From: Clarkia xantiana subsp. parviflora
Taxonomy: Eukaryota; Streptophyta; Magnoliopsida; Myrtales; Onagraceae
DNA length: 64,000 nucleotides
Assembly (NCBI GenBank): GCA_036873135.1
Contig: JAPTYO010000059.1
Coordinates: forward strand, 6,131,066-6,195,065
Reading direction: 5' to 3'
Made by a program: the position numbers and the translations under genes. Shown here one piece after another: positions 31,912 to 44,074 of this stretch (position 1 is the first letter of the stretch; the number at the start of each line of letters is the position of its first letter). Under the pieces are notes generated by a model. That model was given only the letters and a program-made list of their open reading frames with translations. It had not been told where the DNA came from and made no database searches.

Positions 31912-33194
31912 ACCATGGTTCGGGTCACCTAACCTAGTCGACCCTTACAATAGTCGGACCTAGCCATGGTATCGAACCCAATTGACTTAGCCGGGTCGAG
32001 CCCATGGATAGGTCCGACCATAGTTAGGGTCGGCTAGGTCAGGTGACCCTAACCATGGTCAGACCTGTTGGAAATAATGCATAATCACAAATAAAACGAA
32101 TAGTAAACTAATCGTTCTTGGCGAGATTATCCCACAGGTCTTAACTTGATGATCTGGCTCTTGTACGTAGTTGCTTCCCGCGTTCTTTATCTTCAAGCTT
32201 CTTCGCTCTCAGGCGTCTTCAACAAGGGTTGCTTCGCGGTTCACCTACCGGTGTCCTTCAATCTTGCACTTTGCATAATGTTACATCTCAAATATGACTT
32301 TATCATGCAATGCCCTTTATTTGAGTATTATTCCAAGTTTGACTTTATATCATCAATATTACCATAAGTCTTATGCAACCAATGATGTCACCCCTTCTGG
32401 TAATTTGATAAGTTTACTGACTTGACTTCCAACTATATACTCAAATATTCCTTGATAACATACATAACTTAAATTTGGACATTTCTTATGTTGTCGTATA
32501 AAACAACATTAATGAGATGTACGATAATTGTCAAAATAATAAAATACTGTAGCTTTCCATTATCAAACTAGTTTATTATCTATAAGTTGTTTATATATAT
32601 AACTATTTAGTTGTCTGTAATTGAACCTCTTTATGAATTTTTTCCCAAGTTAGTTACTATACTTTAATGATCTATTTTTTATTGTTGTAACCAGAATACT
32701 TTCAGGAACAACATTCAATAATAGATTATTGGAAATCAATCCTCCCACTAGGTTCAATATACCTAAACTTTATTTCTTTAGACTATTATAGGGTTATAGA
32801 TTTCTTTGAAGTCCTTACCTTTATGGTCGTTAACTTTATAAGATCTTTACTTTATGGGGATTATAAATCTTTAATTTAGATCCCCACTTTATCTTAAATG
32901 TGTCAAAAGACAACAAAATAGAATCTTGATACGACTCTTCATATTTAAACATTGACTCTTTAAAAGAAATTTGATCTTTCTTATATCTAAAATTAATACA
33001 TGAAGGCAATTTTAAATGATCAGTAGCGAAATACTAAATTTATGGTTCTTATAGGTCTATTATATAAATTCTTCTAGGCACGTTTAAATTAATTAAACTG
33101 ACTCTGTCCTCATGTATGTGATTGCTTGTGCATATACTTAAGTTCCTACTTTATAAGATCCAACGATCTTAAATTCATTTAAATTGTATTTAAT
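31912..33194. other. Decayed repeat DNA, GTCGGACC-rich then AT-rich
   Basis: 31912-32066 has inverted and direct copies of a (A)CCATGGTTMGGGTCG / GGTCGGACC motif, continuing the target region left of 15960. From 32067 a TGTTGGAAATAATGC start resembles an LTR edge, but no partner is evident. No coding signal. Confidence 0.35.
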
Positions 33195-33345
33195 CTGGCA
33201 TGTAAATGGACCTTTATGAGCCTCTAAAATATCTTTTAGACCATGACCAATGCCCCAGTTGGTCCTATACATTTGACCCGCTATCAAGAAAAGAATTGTA
33301 ATAGCCAAATGATGATGAGCAATATCAGTCAGCCATAGACCCCCA
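33195..33345 (-). pseudogene. psaA: Plastid psaA fragment in nuclear DNA (NUPT)
   Basis: On the minus strand about 50 codons read [35 protein letters not shown] and [10 protein letters not shown], unmistakably photosystem I P700 apoprotein A1, with Gln in place of the usual His in AGHMYRTNW. The match starts and ends abruptly and the flanking frame is unrelated. It is a plastid-to-nucleus transfer relic, not a functional gene. The changed chlorophyll-region His agrees with loss of constraint. Confidence 0.9.
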
Positions 33346-36297
33346 GATCTTCGATGCAAAATGGTTTTAAAACACCATATACCACTTTCCTTTATGAAGA
33401 TAAATACATATATCTTGATGATAAAGCTGATGAGATAAAATCTCTGACCAAAATTAGGAACTATACACAAAATATAATCTCAAGAATCTGAAGTATATTT
33501 ATAGAATCTTTACTGAAAATGCATAATTACTTGTATAATCTATCTTATACCAGTTGATATACTAAACTCTCTTTAAATAAGGATAATTTTTTATTATTAT
33601 TATTATTACAAAATGGTTTCTTCTTTTAGAAATTAATAAAATAATTTTCTTCTTTATGTGAGAGAAACTGGTAGTACAAATAACGTATTTAGTTGACATG
33701 ATCAATCCATATAAATATTGAGTACTGTCTTTATGAGATTCTTTAGATGTATATTCTTAAATATATATTTCTTTTGAGGCATTAATCTTTTATGCGACAA
33801 CTTTAGAAATGATCATTTTGTATGAGTCTCATGCCACCCATTTTAAGTGACTCTTTTATGAACTCAAAAAAATTTCTTTAGAGACACATTACTCAACTGC
33901 CACCCATTTTAGATGACATCCTTATTGGTCTCATTATGATTATTTACTTAATGTAGAATAATATTTTATCCATTCTTCAAGATTATGCAATCGAGGTCTA
34001 GATTCCTGATTGACCACATTCTTTACACATAATCATTATACCTGATTAACATTTTTCAGATATTATGGGGTGGGATAAAATTAATTTATATGACTCATAG
34101 ATATATCTTTTCTTTAATTTTTATATCATAGCTACCAAATCTACATTTTCAAAAAAAATACTTTAAACCCTTAAATAGTCACACTAAATATAACAACACT
34201 AAATGGGAAGTCTTAAGAAGCACATGAAACATAACCGATAGAATTAAATTGCTAAACCAATATAATATTAAGTAATTACTTTATATAGTAAATTCATCCG
34301 GCATGTGGGCAATGGGGCAAACTGCATGAATCTACTAATGAGACAAATGAACCTAATATCACGGCCTTGAGCTGCCTGTTATCCTGTGAGCATATGACAA
34401 CTCTACTGTAATATCAAATTCATCCTCCCAAACTGATTAAGTCATTCAATTAACAACCTCCTGTGTGCCGAGTCATTAACCTCAAAACTTAACAAATATT
34501 CGATACTTGTTACTACAATGCAATTTTATTATATGTGTTTTCCCTTAGTAGGCTCCTGTGGCTACATCTACGTTTGAAATCAAATTGTATAGACATCTTT
34601 ATTTAATTTATTAAGAATGGAGAGCAACTAAAGATCCTTAATTACTCATGATTTTAATCGGGTAACTACTGAAGTTAAACGTCAAGACTTCATATGCTCT
34701 AAAGCATGTTATCTGGATAAAAATAGATACTTTAGTTCACACACCAATATGCATAGAGCTGTTGTGACTAAACTCCAGCAAAATTGATGTTCCATTACTT
34801 TAGATTATAACACTATCGTGCACAAGGTGCTGTGGCAACTCTTGACACAATAAAGGTGACTTTATTGATATCTAATATTTAGAAAACCCGTACTTATTTC
34901 TTGTAGTTTATTCATAGGTGATTCTTAATGACATGCTACAATTATACTTTATAACTACAAGATATTACTTTATGCTCATTCTAAATTAAAATATCGCAGC
35001 AATATAATAAACATAAACATGCATATATAACTTAAGTATATATAAACTGGAGACTGGAGTTAACTTAATTTTAAGAATACTTACTTGAATTCCCTTAAAG
35101 AAAAGAGACAAAAATGCAATAGTTCAGTTATCCCAAGCCTCAAAAAATATATTGGCCACTTTAAGACTCCATTAACCAATATATAATAAGTTAACCTCGC
35201 ATAAAATCAAAATTTACAATGCGTGAATAATGTAATTAATACTTTCATGAGTAGTATGTGCATGTTATATCTTAATGTGTAACTGTAAAATATTACGGCG
35301 ATATTTATTAATAATAATAAATAGAATGGGCGACTGGATATATGTGTTGAACAACGAAAAACTTCATGTTGAAATGTTGTCACAGACAAGCCCAAAAAAA
35401 GTTGGAAATGAAAATCAGCCCATTAATAGTAACCATCATCATCATATTATATATATATATATATATATATAGAAAAGAACAGAATAGAAAAACCGTATAT
35501 ATTAATATTAAATAGAAATAAATGCGTTTTGTTACTAAAATATCAAAACGCTTTTTCCTTTTTCTTCAAAATGAGCCGAAACGAAACTGGTCTCATCTTT
35601 TCTTGGCCGAAAAGGAAAAGAAAATGAAACGGATCAGAACCACTCATAACAATCATAATTATTATTATACTAATTAATATGGAAATAAACGGAAAACCCT
35701 AGCCACCAGCCACCAACCATCTCTAACTTGATGAAGATGCTGACTCCAACCACCTCTAACTTGATGAAGATGGTGACTGTAACTTAACAGTGAGTGTAAT
35801 GGCGGTGGTGACTGTAATGGTAGCCTGTGGCCTCAGTCTCTTTCCGTCTCCGATTCTCCACAACGGCCCGGTGACCGCAATGGGAATTCACACAATGTTA
35901 ATTGAACGGGAAATCAACAACTCCGCAATTATCCAGGATCAGAATGGATATTTATAAAGTCAAGATCCATCGATTAATTGTTACGACTCTAAAACAGGTA
36001 CCAGCGCAGCAAATTTCGACTCTAAAACATAGACCGAAGTAATTAATCAATAAAATCTCAGAATATGTCAATCAAGAAAAGCAGCGCATATGCACAAACG
36101 ATTGTTATAAACTTTAAAAACGTAATTGAGAATGGCGGAGCAATAAATCTGGAAACGATCCCAGCAATCTATATATAACTCTAAACAACGCCCATAAAAA
36201 CAGAATGTGATCGGATTCAAAACAAGATCCTACCGATTATGCAATAAAATAATTATTTCACCAAATCATAACATTGAAGTCATGCTTTGATATTACA
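33346..36297. other. AT-rich decayed DNA
   Basis: No gene recognised. Around 35717-35785 a unit of about 34 bp (CTCTAACTTGATGAAGATG) occurs twice, and an AT microsatellite lies at 35440-35470. If the LTR proposed at 36298 is real, this could be its decayed interior. Confidence 0.35.
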
Positions 36298-36808
36298 TGT
36301 AAGAAAATTAATATCAAATTAATACGCAGCGGAATAAGGATTGTTAACATATGACACTGACCATTTATTAATTTGTAGGCGAAGTCAGGGATCGTCGCTA
36401 AGTAAATAATAATAACTTTATAACTCCTCTTATCACAAGATTTAAAATTTTAGTCCCACAAAATTAGAATATTACACCAAATACCGTAATAAATATATGT
36501 GATATGTAGACCACTTAACAGAGTGAATAAAGTATTTTATATATCAAGCCTCTGTCGCGTAATATATTTTTACAATATACAGTTTTCATCTTTTTTAATA
36601 AGTAATAAACTATAGTTTCTTCCTATTTAAGAAACCCTAGGCCTAGTGTAAGCCCGCAACATCCTTCAACTTCATCTGTTTCCCCGAATTGCTAAGTGAA
36701 ACAGTTTAGACTTTAGAAGTTTGTTTTTATATATGGGCTGGAGCACGAGTATGGCAATACAGTTCTCTCTCTAGGCATCTAGCTGAGCTAGGGTTTGTTG
36801 TGACAACA
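36298..36808 (-). repeat. Possible old copia 5' LTR
   Basis: On the minus strand it would run TGTTGTCACAAC to TTTCTTACA (511 bp), followed by TAATATCAAAGC (36284-36295), a primer site with three changes from TGGTATCAGAGC. ACGCAGCGGAA near the end is shared with the copia LTRs at 15965 and 31313. No partner LTR identified. Confidence 0.35.
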
Positions 36809-37360
36809 CTAACTTGACAGCATCATCATTTATTTACGGATTAATTAATAATAGATTGTTACCTAAAATGTTTAATAATTTCAAAGGCTACCCGAACATT
36901 TTTTTTAAATTGATTATTTAAAGTTAAAATTTGGGTTAAGAACACAGTAGGGGCCTGAATGTTTGCTAATGTTGCCCGGAGAGGTCTGAATTGAAAAATG
37001 TTGCTATTAAGGGTCTGAATTATCATGTTTGTTGTTTTTTTGTTTTCCGTCCAAATTTTATGTTAAATGTAACGGAACCACGTGAAATGACATAATTACC
37101 CTTTTGCAATTATTATACAATTTATCAGTTTAATTAATGAAATGTGAAATGTGTCTAAAATACCCCTACACACTAATTATGCCCTTAAAGCCACCACGGC
37201 TCCGGCCACCGCCACCCGGCGACCACCACCCCGACTCCGGCAACCGCCACCCGGCGACCACCACCCAGATCTAGCGACCACCACCCAACTCCGGCGACCA
37301 CCACCACGACTCCGATTTGGGCCCAATCGGAGCCGTGGTGGCGGTCGCCGGAGTTGGGTG

Positions 37361-38719
37361 TAGGGCTGGGCATAAAAACCGGTCGGGCGAACCGAACCAA
37401 AACCAAACCGGAACCGAACCAATACGAACCGGTTCTGACTGAACCGGTTCTTAAATGGTTCGGTTTTGATAAGGAATATATGGAGCGGTTTTCGACTGGT
37501 TCAAAACAGGTTCCGAACCGGTTCTGAACCGGTTTTTCAGAACCACTTTTGTTACCTAAAGCCTAAATTGTTAGATAGTAATACACTCTTACATCCTTTT
37601 TTTTTGGTAGAATAAAGGGCTATATACAAGCCGAGTATCCGACAAGCTCGACTCGACTCAGTTTACTCGAGCTCGAACTCGACCGAGCCTTAATTTTTCA
37701 AGCTCGACTCGGTGCCATACTTGACATGTTCGAGTTCGGCTCGACTAGGCTCGATAAGGTTAAAAATTCAATTAAATTATAAATGGTGCACCTTAGCTCG
37801 AGGTCGAACTCGACTCGATTAGGCTTTTGGCTCGAGCTCGAACTCTTCCTCGACTCAATATATACATATATAATATTATTACGTAAAGCTCGAAAAACTC
37901 AAACTCGAACTCGACTCGAATAGGCAAAACAAAAAAGCTTGATTAGACTCGCGAGCCTCTCGAGGCGAGTACAAGTGAACTCGAACTCGACATCAGAAAA
38001 AGCTCGACTCGACTCGAGTGAGTCGAATTTGAATATTGACCAAGCCGATCTCGAGAAGCTCACGAGTAGCTTGACTCGTTTACACACATATGACAGATCC
38101 TCCACTATTTGAGTTTGGTTCATGCTGGATATATAGGTGGTCGTAGCAGGTTTGTTTACTTATATATGGTTATTATATATTATGTTAGCCTAGATCAGTT
38201 CTACAATCAATTGAGTTCACTTTTGCATTCGAAACTTAACTCATGAATAGTTCTATATTTTAACTGAGATGATAGATTAACTCGCTTAATATAAGAATTT
38301 TCAACTAGAGATTTGCTGCACTTTTGAAGTTTGAGCTACGCCTCTTGACGTCGTTTAAAGTCTCGATATTTATATTTTAAATATTTGGCTTTTTTATAAT
38401 TTTAGATTGTTTCTAATTTAGAATTTGATACTCTTTGCTCTGAAGCGATCAATTGTCTTTATAGTTTGTATTTTGCAAATTTGTGGATTGCTTATGGATT
38501 ATCAATTTGGGTGTGTATTTTGAATTTTAGTAAAAAAAATGACAAAAAAGGTTCAAAACCGGTTCGAACCGGTTCAGAACCGGTTCTGCTATGGTTCGGT
38601 TCTAGGACCTAAAATCTGGTTCGGTTCTTACTTGGTATAGGAAACCAACTGAACCTAAAATCCAGTTCCGGTTCGGTTCTGAACCGGTTCGGCCCAAAAC
38701 CGAACCATGCCCAGCCCTA
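37361..38719. mobile_element. hAT-type non-autonomous element nested in the Mutator element
   Basis: Ends TAGGGCTGGGCAT / ATGCCCAGCCCTA with the 8-bp duplication GTTGGGTG on both sides (37353-37360 and 38720-38727). Subterminal regions are dense in GAACCGGTTC / GGTTCGGTTC motifs, and the centre (37620-38090) in CTCGACTCGA motifs. No transposase frame. Confidence 0.92.
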
Positions 38720-38727
38720 GTTGGGTG

Positions 38728-38900
38728 ATGGTCGTCGGAGCTGGGGTGGTGGTCGTCGGAGCTGGGGTGGTGGTCGCCGGAGCTGGGGTGGTGGTCGCCG
38801 GAGCTGGGGTGGTGGTCGCCGGAGCTGGGGTGGTGGTCGCCGGAGCCGGGTGGTGGTCACCGGAGTCGGGGTGGTGGTCGCCAGAGCCATGGTGGCTTAA
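38728..38900. repeat. 21-bp minisatellite in the Mutator arm
   Basis: About seven copies of GGTGGTGGTCGCCGGAGCTGG. The opposite arm (37190-37320) holds the complementary, more diverged version, so the array is part of the fold-back arms. Confidence 0.9.
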
Positions 38901-39644
38901 AGGAAATTTTCGTCTTTTTAGGTCAAGCATGTGAGGGACACACTTTGGTCGGAGGACATTTTCGTGTTTTCAGTTTATTTTCGGTCACATGCCAAGCATG
39001 TGACCACTTTCCGTCACTTTTAACAGAAAAAATAGACGGAGACCTCTCATATAAACACATAACTCAAACTTCAGGCCCTTAATAATATCATTTTAACATT
39101 CAGACCTCTTCGGGTAACATGGGCAAACGTTCAGGCCCCTATTGTGTTCTTAACCCTTAAAATTTCTAAGCAAATTGACATACCGGTTAAAATTTTGATT
39201 AACTTGAACATAAAATGAGCATATTTGTTGTCTATAGAATCTTTAGATGTGTATTCAAGATGGATTCGGTAGTAAATTAAAATTATTGCAACGAAATATT
39301 TTAAAGTCAACGTTGATTGCATCCTCACTCTATTCCATTAGTCCGTCTTTCAATTGAGTGTCTAATTTAATATATATTACTACTTTTCTTTCAATTTTTA
39401 TAGGAATCCATAAGCGCGAATTATTAGGGATCAAGCAATAATAGATTTTTGGAAAAAAAAAATTAGAAACCATCTCTTATGGGGTGTTTGGATGGATGTA
39501 AAGTGAGATGTATCCTCACATTACGTCTTACATTACATCCACATTACGTCGTTGGGCAAATCAAATAATATAATATGCATTTTAATGTGAAATCCATTAT
39601 ACTCTGAGATTTCGTCCAAACTCAATTCGATGTAATGTGAAATT

Positions 39645-39675
<31 letters not shown>

Positions 39676-39859
39676 CGAATGCAATATGAGATTACATCCA
39701 AGATTACGGAGTGTTTATTATTTTATTATTATTTATTAAATAGATAATGTACTTTATATGATATTTTAGTTTATTCTATAATTAATATTACTATTATTAT
39801 TATTATCTTTTTATTTATTATCTACTTCATTACTTATTATAATAAAAATTAATAAACAT

Positions 39860-41619
39860 TTTTTTTTGGTAAATAAGCAATATTATTAATACAGCACACA
39901 AAACATATACAAGCGAAATGGTAAGGAGTTCTAAACGGCAAGTCAGTCGGGATAAATGGACATAACCAAATTCTCGACACAGAGCGACTGATGTCTAAGA
40001 CTTAAGAACCAAAACCATATCCAGTTATTACAACACAACCAAAAGAAATAGCACATACAAACAACAAAATAACCAGATATCCAGTAAAGGTAGTGATGGT
40101 ATAGAAGTGACAGAACTTAGAGAGAACACTATTGACTCCCCAGTAGTCAATTTGCTATCATCAGTAAAAAGCATGTCAGCCCATGTACCATTTGCCCACG
40201 AGAAGATCTGATCACATAAAAACACTGAAAAGGTGACAGAGGATGTGGTAAGAGAAGGTATCTCCATCAAAAAAAGGTTACACTGAAGCCAATGACCAAT
40301 CAAACTAAACCACGTGTAGGATGCGAAGCAGATAAGTAACCTTTGATGGTATACATGGTCAAAGACCAGTATAGCAAAACACCCCATAACGCGGAACATC
40401 CTAAAAGAACTAGCACACGTCAGGGGCAAAGGGTACCCTATGTGGAGACAATATTTGCTTTGAGTACAATTGGTTAAGGCTAGAAGTAATCCAAAAGGAA
40501 AAAGGTGGATGCGGTAGCTTGATTTTCCAAAGGATTGGTGGACTCTGCAGGGTTCGATACCAACTCTAGATGAACAGATTAGGGTAGTCGTGGATTAAGA
40601 CCAAACATTATATGAAGATGACAGATATCGAGGCCTCACAAAACGAAGCTTCACACGATGTACACAATTATTGTTAAAGTGATTATCTCTGAATTCCGAC
40701 CAGTCAAACAGAAAAGTCGGATGCTCGTCCACCCAGCTGGTCAGACGATCTAAGATCAATAACCATTTTAACAATAATGGCTTGATTATTGTTCCAAAAC
40801 ATAGTAACCACCATGCGTTATCACCAATAAAGGCTTACTTAGAATTAAGTTGAACCATAAATGGGCTAAGCACACCATTAGGTTAACACTTATCCATGAA
40901 AGGTAGAATAGCATGGATGGAAAAGGTAGCAGCCGCAAATAATCAACCAGGTGAGATGGAGGAAACATACCACACCAAGGTGATTGCTCGTGGCCAAGCA
41001 CAAACGACTGGCATAGGGTGCCGATTCCGGTGCGATTCCATGCAAGAGGACCAGGATGCTTGCTGATTGACACATGAGCGGACAACTGATCCGTGATTGT
41101 GGTGTCGAGTGAAGATCTTTCAATCGTGGGGAGCGGTGACTGCGGTAAGAACAGTTTACGATTAAGATAGTTACCTAAAAGCACCGGACCATTCCTACAG
41201 GTAACCGCATAAGAGAACGAATCGACGCTATCACAGTCCCGGAGCTGATATTGACAGGTCTGCTACAGATCGCAAAATCTCGACGACTCGATGTTCGCAA
41301 CCACTCCGACTCCATCTCCGAGGGCTTAAGCGAATGAGGGTCTTCGATTACTGGTCCGCCCCAACGGATTGCTCCCGATTCCGAAAAGAAAAACTGGTAC
41401 TTCGGCTTGGGTAGGGAGGGCGTGACGACGACAGGTCGTTGGATTAGATGGAGGTTGAGTCAATGGTGAAAGCTTATAGCACCGTGAGATGGAGCAAGTC
41501 CTTGAAGGAGAATTTCCATGGCTAATTAGATGGATGCGGACGGCAAAACCTAAAAACCTAAAGAAAGGGGAAAAGATAGAGAGCAAAGAGAGCACCCCTA
41601 AAAAGGGGCACAGTTTTTT
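39860..41619 (-). mobile_element. LINE-like retroposon without reverse transcriptase
   Basis: On the minus strand a unit of about 1.76 kb ends TATTGCTTATTTACC followed by an A-run (39860-39868), like many plant LINE 3' ends. TTAATAAACAT flanks both sides (39849-39859 and 41620-41630), an 11-bp duplication. The 5' part starts CTGTGCCCCTTTTTAGG. No endonuclease or reverse transcriptase motif: the minus-strand frames at 40028-40429, 40786-41184 and 41326-41595 are unrecognised. It may be an internally deleted LINE or a processed copy of another transcript. Confidence 0.75.
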
Positions 41620-42064
41620 TTAATAAACATGATCTTCATACAAAATGAGTAAAAAAAATTGTGACACTTTTATGAAAAAAAAATCTTATAAAACTATATA
41701 TATATACATATATTACAATCAATATGAATTTTAATACCTTTGCAAATTTATTTTTCATATTTAAATTATTAATTATTAGATTTTATTGTTCATGAATAGG
41801 CTATACGTATAAAACACAAAATTTAAAAAATAAGTTAATTGTTCTCAAAATAAATGTTATTTTAAATTTTATCATATTAAGATATAGTATACTCTCATAT
41901 AGATTAATATAATAATAATAAATTTATTTTACAATGCACATTGCAAAATAAACAAACATGTGTAATCTAATATTACACTCCACATTACAGCATAATTAAA
42001 CATTGCAGTCTAACATTTCATTATATAACTCACCTCACTTATAATTTCACATTTTTTGTAATAA

Positions 42065-42583
42065 CCTATAAACTGTCCTAAAGTCTCACCAATGTTGATA
42101 TTTTGTGTCTGAAGTTTGAAATGTTAAAATAGACAGTCTTATGTTTCATTTTTGTTGAAATTTGGTGTCTCCGCGCGTATTTTCTTCTCAATTCAATCAT
42201 TTTCATCAACACACTCATCCACTCATAATCAAACACTCTTTACTTTTCACAAAGTCGTCAAATGTTCCCCAAAACTTGAACATCCAAAATAGAATGTTTC
42301 CAACAGAGTGGTGTGGAGCAATTTCCAGCGACAACGGAGCGGGAATTACTTACACTGATGTTGCCAGCTTCTTAGGTGATGGTCCTAGCAAGGCGACGAG
42401 AAGGTAGCGTGCATGAGAGATCGGATTTGGCACTCAGTTTCGTCGGAATTAACTTCTCTAAAGTAATCACACCAAAATACCAAATTTCAACAAAATTGAA
42501 ACCTGAGACACTCCATTTTAACGTTCCATTTTAACGTCAGACACCAAATTTCAACATTGATAAAACTTCAGATAGTTTATAGG
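42065..42583. mobile_element. Inverted-repeat element, unclassified
   Basis: 519 bp with ends CCTATAAACTGTC / complement CCTATAAACTATC. Both arms continue through AATGTTGA-ATTT-GTGTCTGA and TTTTGTTGAAATTTGGT, over about 110 bp. No clear target duplication. A small open frame at 42162-42407 is unrecognised. Confidence 0.65.
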
Positions 42584-42602
42584 AATTAATCCAAGCGACC
42601 CC

Positions 42603-43820
42603 TTAGTAATTAAATCCAAAGGTGAAATTGGTTCCGGTGAGTCGATTTGTTAACATATTTGAAAGGGTGACTATTATAATGGTCCAGTTTTTATATATAT
42701 AATAATAAAAATTTCAACTAAAAGCTCGTATAGAATAAACTAGACCACTCATTTAAAAAACAAGTCTTTTGGTTATGCTTTCGGTTTAAATCTTATTTAA
42801 AATTTATATTTGAGTAAAATATTAACAATCAAAAGGTTATTATAGTTCAATAATAGCAAACATGCGGGCAAAAAAAATAAATAAATTATGGCAAACGTAA
42901 GTGCAAGTGTTTGGATTCAATATGTTGGTGCCAAATATTGGCTAATTAATTGATGAAGGTTGTATGTTTTATATGGATCTATAACTAGCTAAATAAATGA
43001 ATCTTTGAAAATCATGTCTGATTTCCCATTAACAATTAGGCAATCTTTTAAATTTGCAGCATATGAAACTGAAAAGTAGGTCTTGCAGATGCTGCCCTGG
43101 TAAAAAGGAAGCCTCCCAAAGTGAAATTGGTTTTTTTCTTTTTTCAGCATGCTATCTTAAGTTAACATTTGTACTAAGATTACTTTATATTTAAAATACT
43201 CTCCACTTAATATAGGGACGGAGTCAATTTTTTTTAGGAGATAATAATTGAATTGTGGGCAATTATCTAGTATAAAAAAATTCCAAGGGAGCAAATGTAA
43301 GGTTTTATTAAAACTGTTTTAGAGTGTCAAACCGAGAATAATTATTATAAATTTTAAAATTAAAATTGAAAATCACAAATTATTGTCCTCCATCTTCTAT
43401 ACTAAAACGTCGTTGCTTACATTCCGGTTAGTCTGTAAGAAGAAGGGAATTGGTCATAATTTTTTTTAATTAATTTGTCTTTTAGAAGTGAAAAGAGTAT
43501 GACTGAAAAGTAATATATAATTTATAGAGAGTAATATAAATCCAAAGTTTATCCAAAAACTTTTTTTTTTTTTGGTATTCTTATCCAAAAACTTTAAAAA
43601 CATGAAAACGAAGGAAATGTCATGTGTAAAAGTCGAATTGGTTCAAATCTGATCCATAATATAATATTATAGTGGGGTGAACTATTGGAAAGGCAAGTCT
43701 AACCTTTTTCAATTATTATTATTATTGGGATAGAACAGTGTGATTTTGAATGGAATTATATAAGTGGAGAGTGAGCGGTGTTGCTTGGAAAGATACAGTT
43801 ACTCCATGTGAAGCCTGCAG
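42603..43820. other. AT-rich intergenic DNA
   Basis: No gene, RNA or TE boundary recognised. Confidence 0.4.
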
Positions 43821-44074
43821 TAGGGCTGGCGATTCGTGCGTGCTGGTGCCGTGCTTGGTTCGGTCGTGTTCTGGATACCAACTCAAACACGGCTCGATAT
43901 AAAAAATTTACATAAAAAACCTATAGTAAATTGAATAAAAAAATTAATATTTAACCATTTTAGTTTAAAACATTGTGTTATATCGTGTCGTGTCACTAAT
44001 ATTAAACTCAAATTCGTAATTTTTGTGTCGTGTTCGTGTCGGCCCATCGTGCCGAGCCCAAATTACCAGCTCTA
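43821..44074. mobile_element. hAT-type MITE
   Basis: 254 bp with ends TAGGGCTGGCGATT / complement TAGAGCTGGTAATT and subterminal CGTGTCGTGTC motifs. Flanks gcctgcag and acatgcag agree at 6 of 8 positions, a decayed 8-bp duplication. Confidence 0.75.

Larger units (their letters stand above)
36933..39156. mobile_element. Fold-back Mutator-like element, 9-bp TSD
   Basis: Inverted ends start GGGTTAAGAACACA(G/A)TAGGGGCCTGAA and extend some 400 bp on each arm, meeting at a palindrome centred near 37322 (GGGCCC). TTAAAATTT flanks both ends (36924-36932 and 39157-39165). It encodes nothing recognisable: the Thr/Pro/Ala and Val/Gly repeat frames within it come from GC-rich minisatellites. The right arm is interrupted by a hAT element. 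Without that insert the element is about 860 bp. Confidence 0.9.
39481..42602. mobile_element. Possible PIF/Harbinger-like element with two nested inserts
   Basis: GGGGTGTTTGGATGGA on the left resembles the complement of the right end, GGGGTCGCTTGGATTAA, and TTA stands next to both (one base off on the left). Between them lie a retroposon (39860-41619) and an inverted-repeat element (42065-42583). A/T-rich ACATTACA-type subterminal motifs occur on both sides. No transposase. The end pairing is imperfect. Confidence 0.4.

Noticed and set aside
33138..33470. A complete photosystem gene
   Set aside because: Only about 50 codons match psaA; both flanks are unrelated and a motif His is changed.
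35430..35475. CAT/AT-rich run as a regulatory site
   Set aside because: Simple microsatellite.
37151..37422. Open frames on both strands rich in Arg, Pro, Gly and Val
   Set aside because: They come from the GC-rich minisatellite in the arm of the fold-back Mutator element; all frames are open because the unit length is a multiple of three.
38655..38934. Pro-Ala-Thr and Val-Ala-Gly repeat proteins
   Set aside because: Translation of the 21-bp minisatellite; no start context or conservation.
40440..40580. tRNA-like gene with GGTTCGATACC
   Set aside because: Only the B box is convincing; no cloverleaf can be drawn and it lies within a retroposon.
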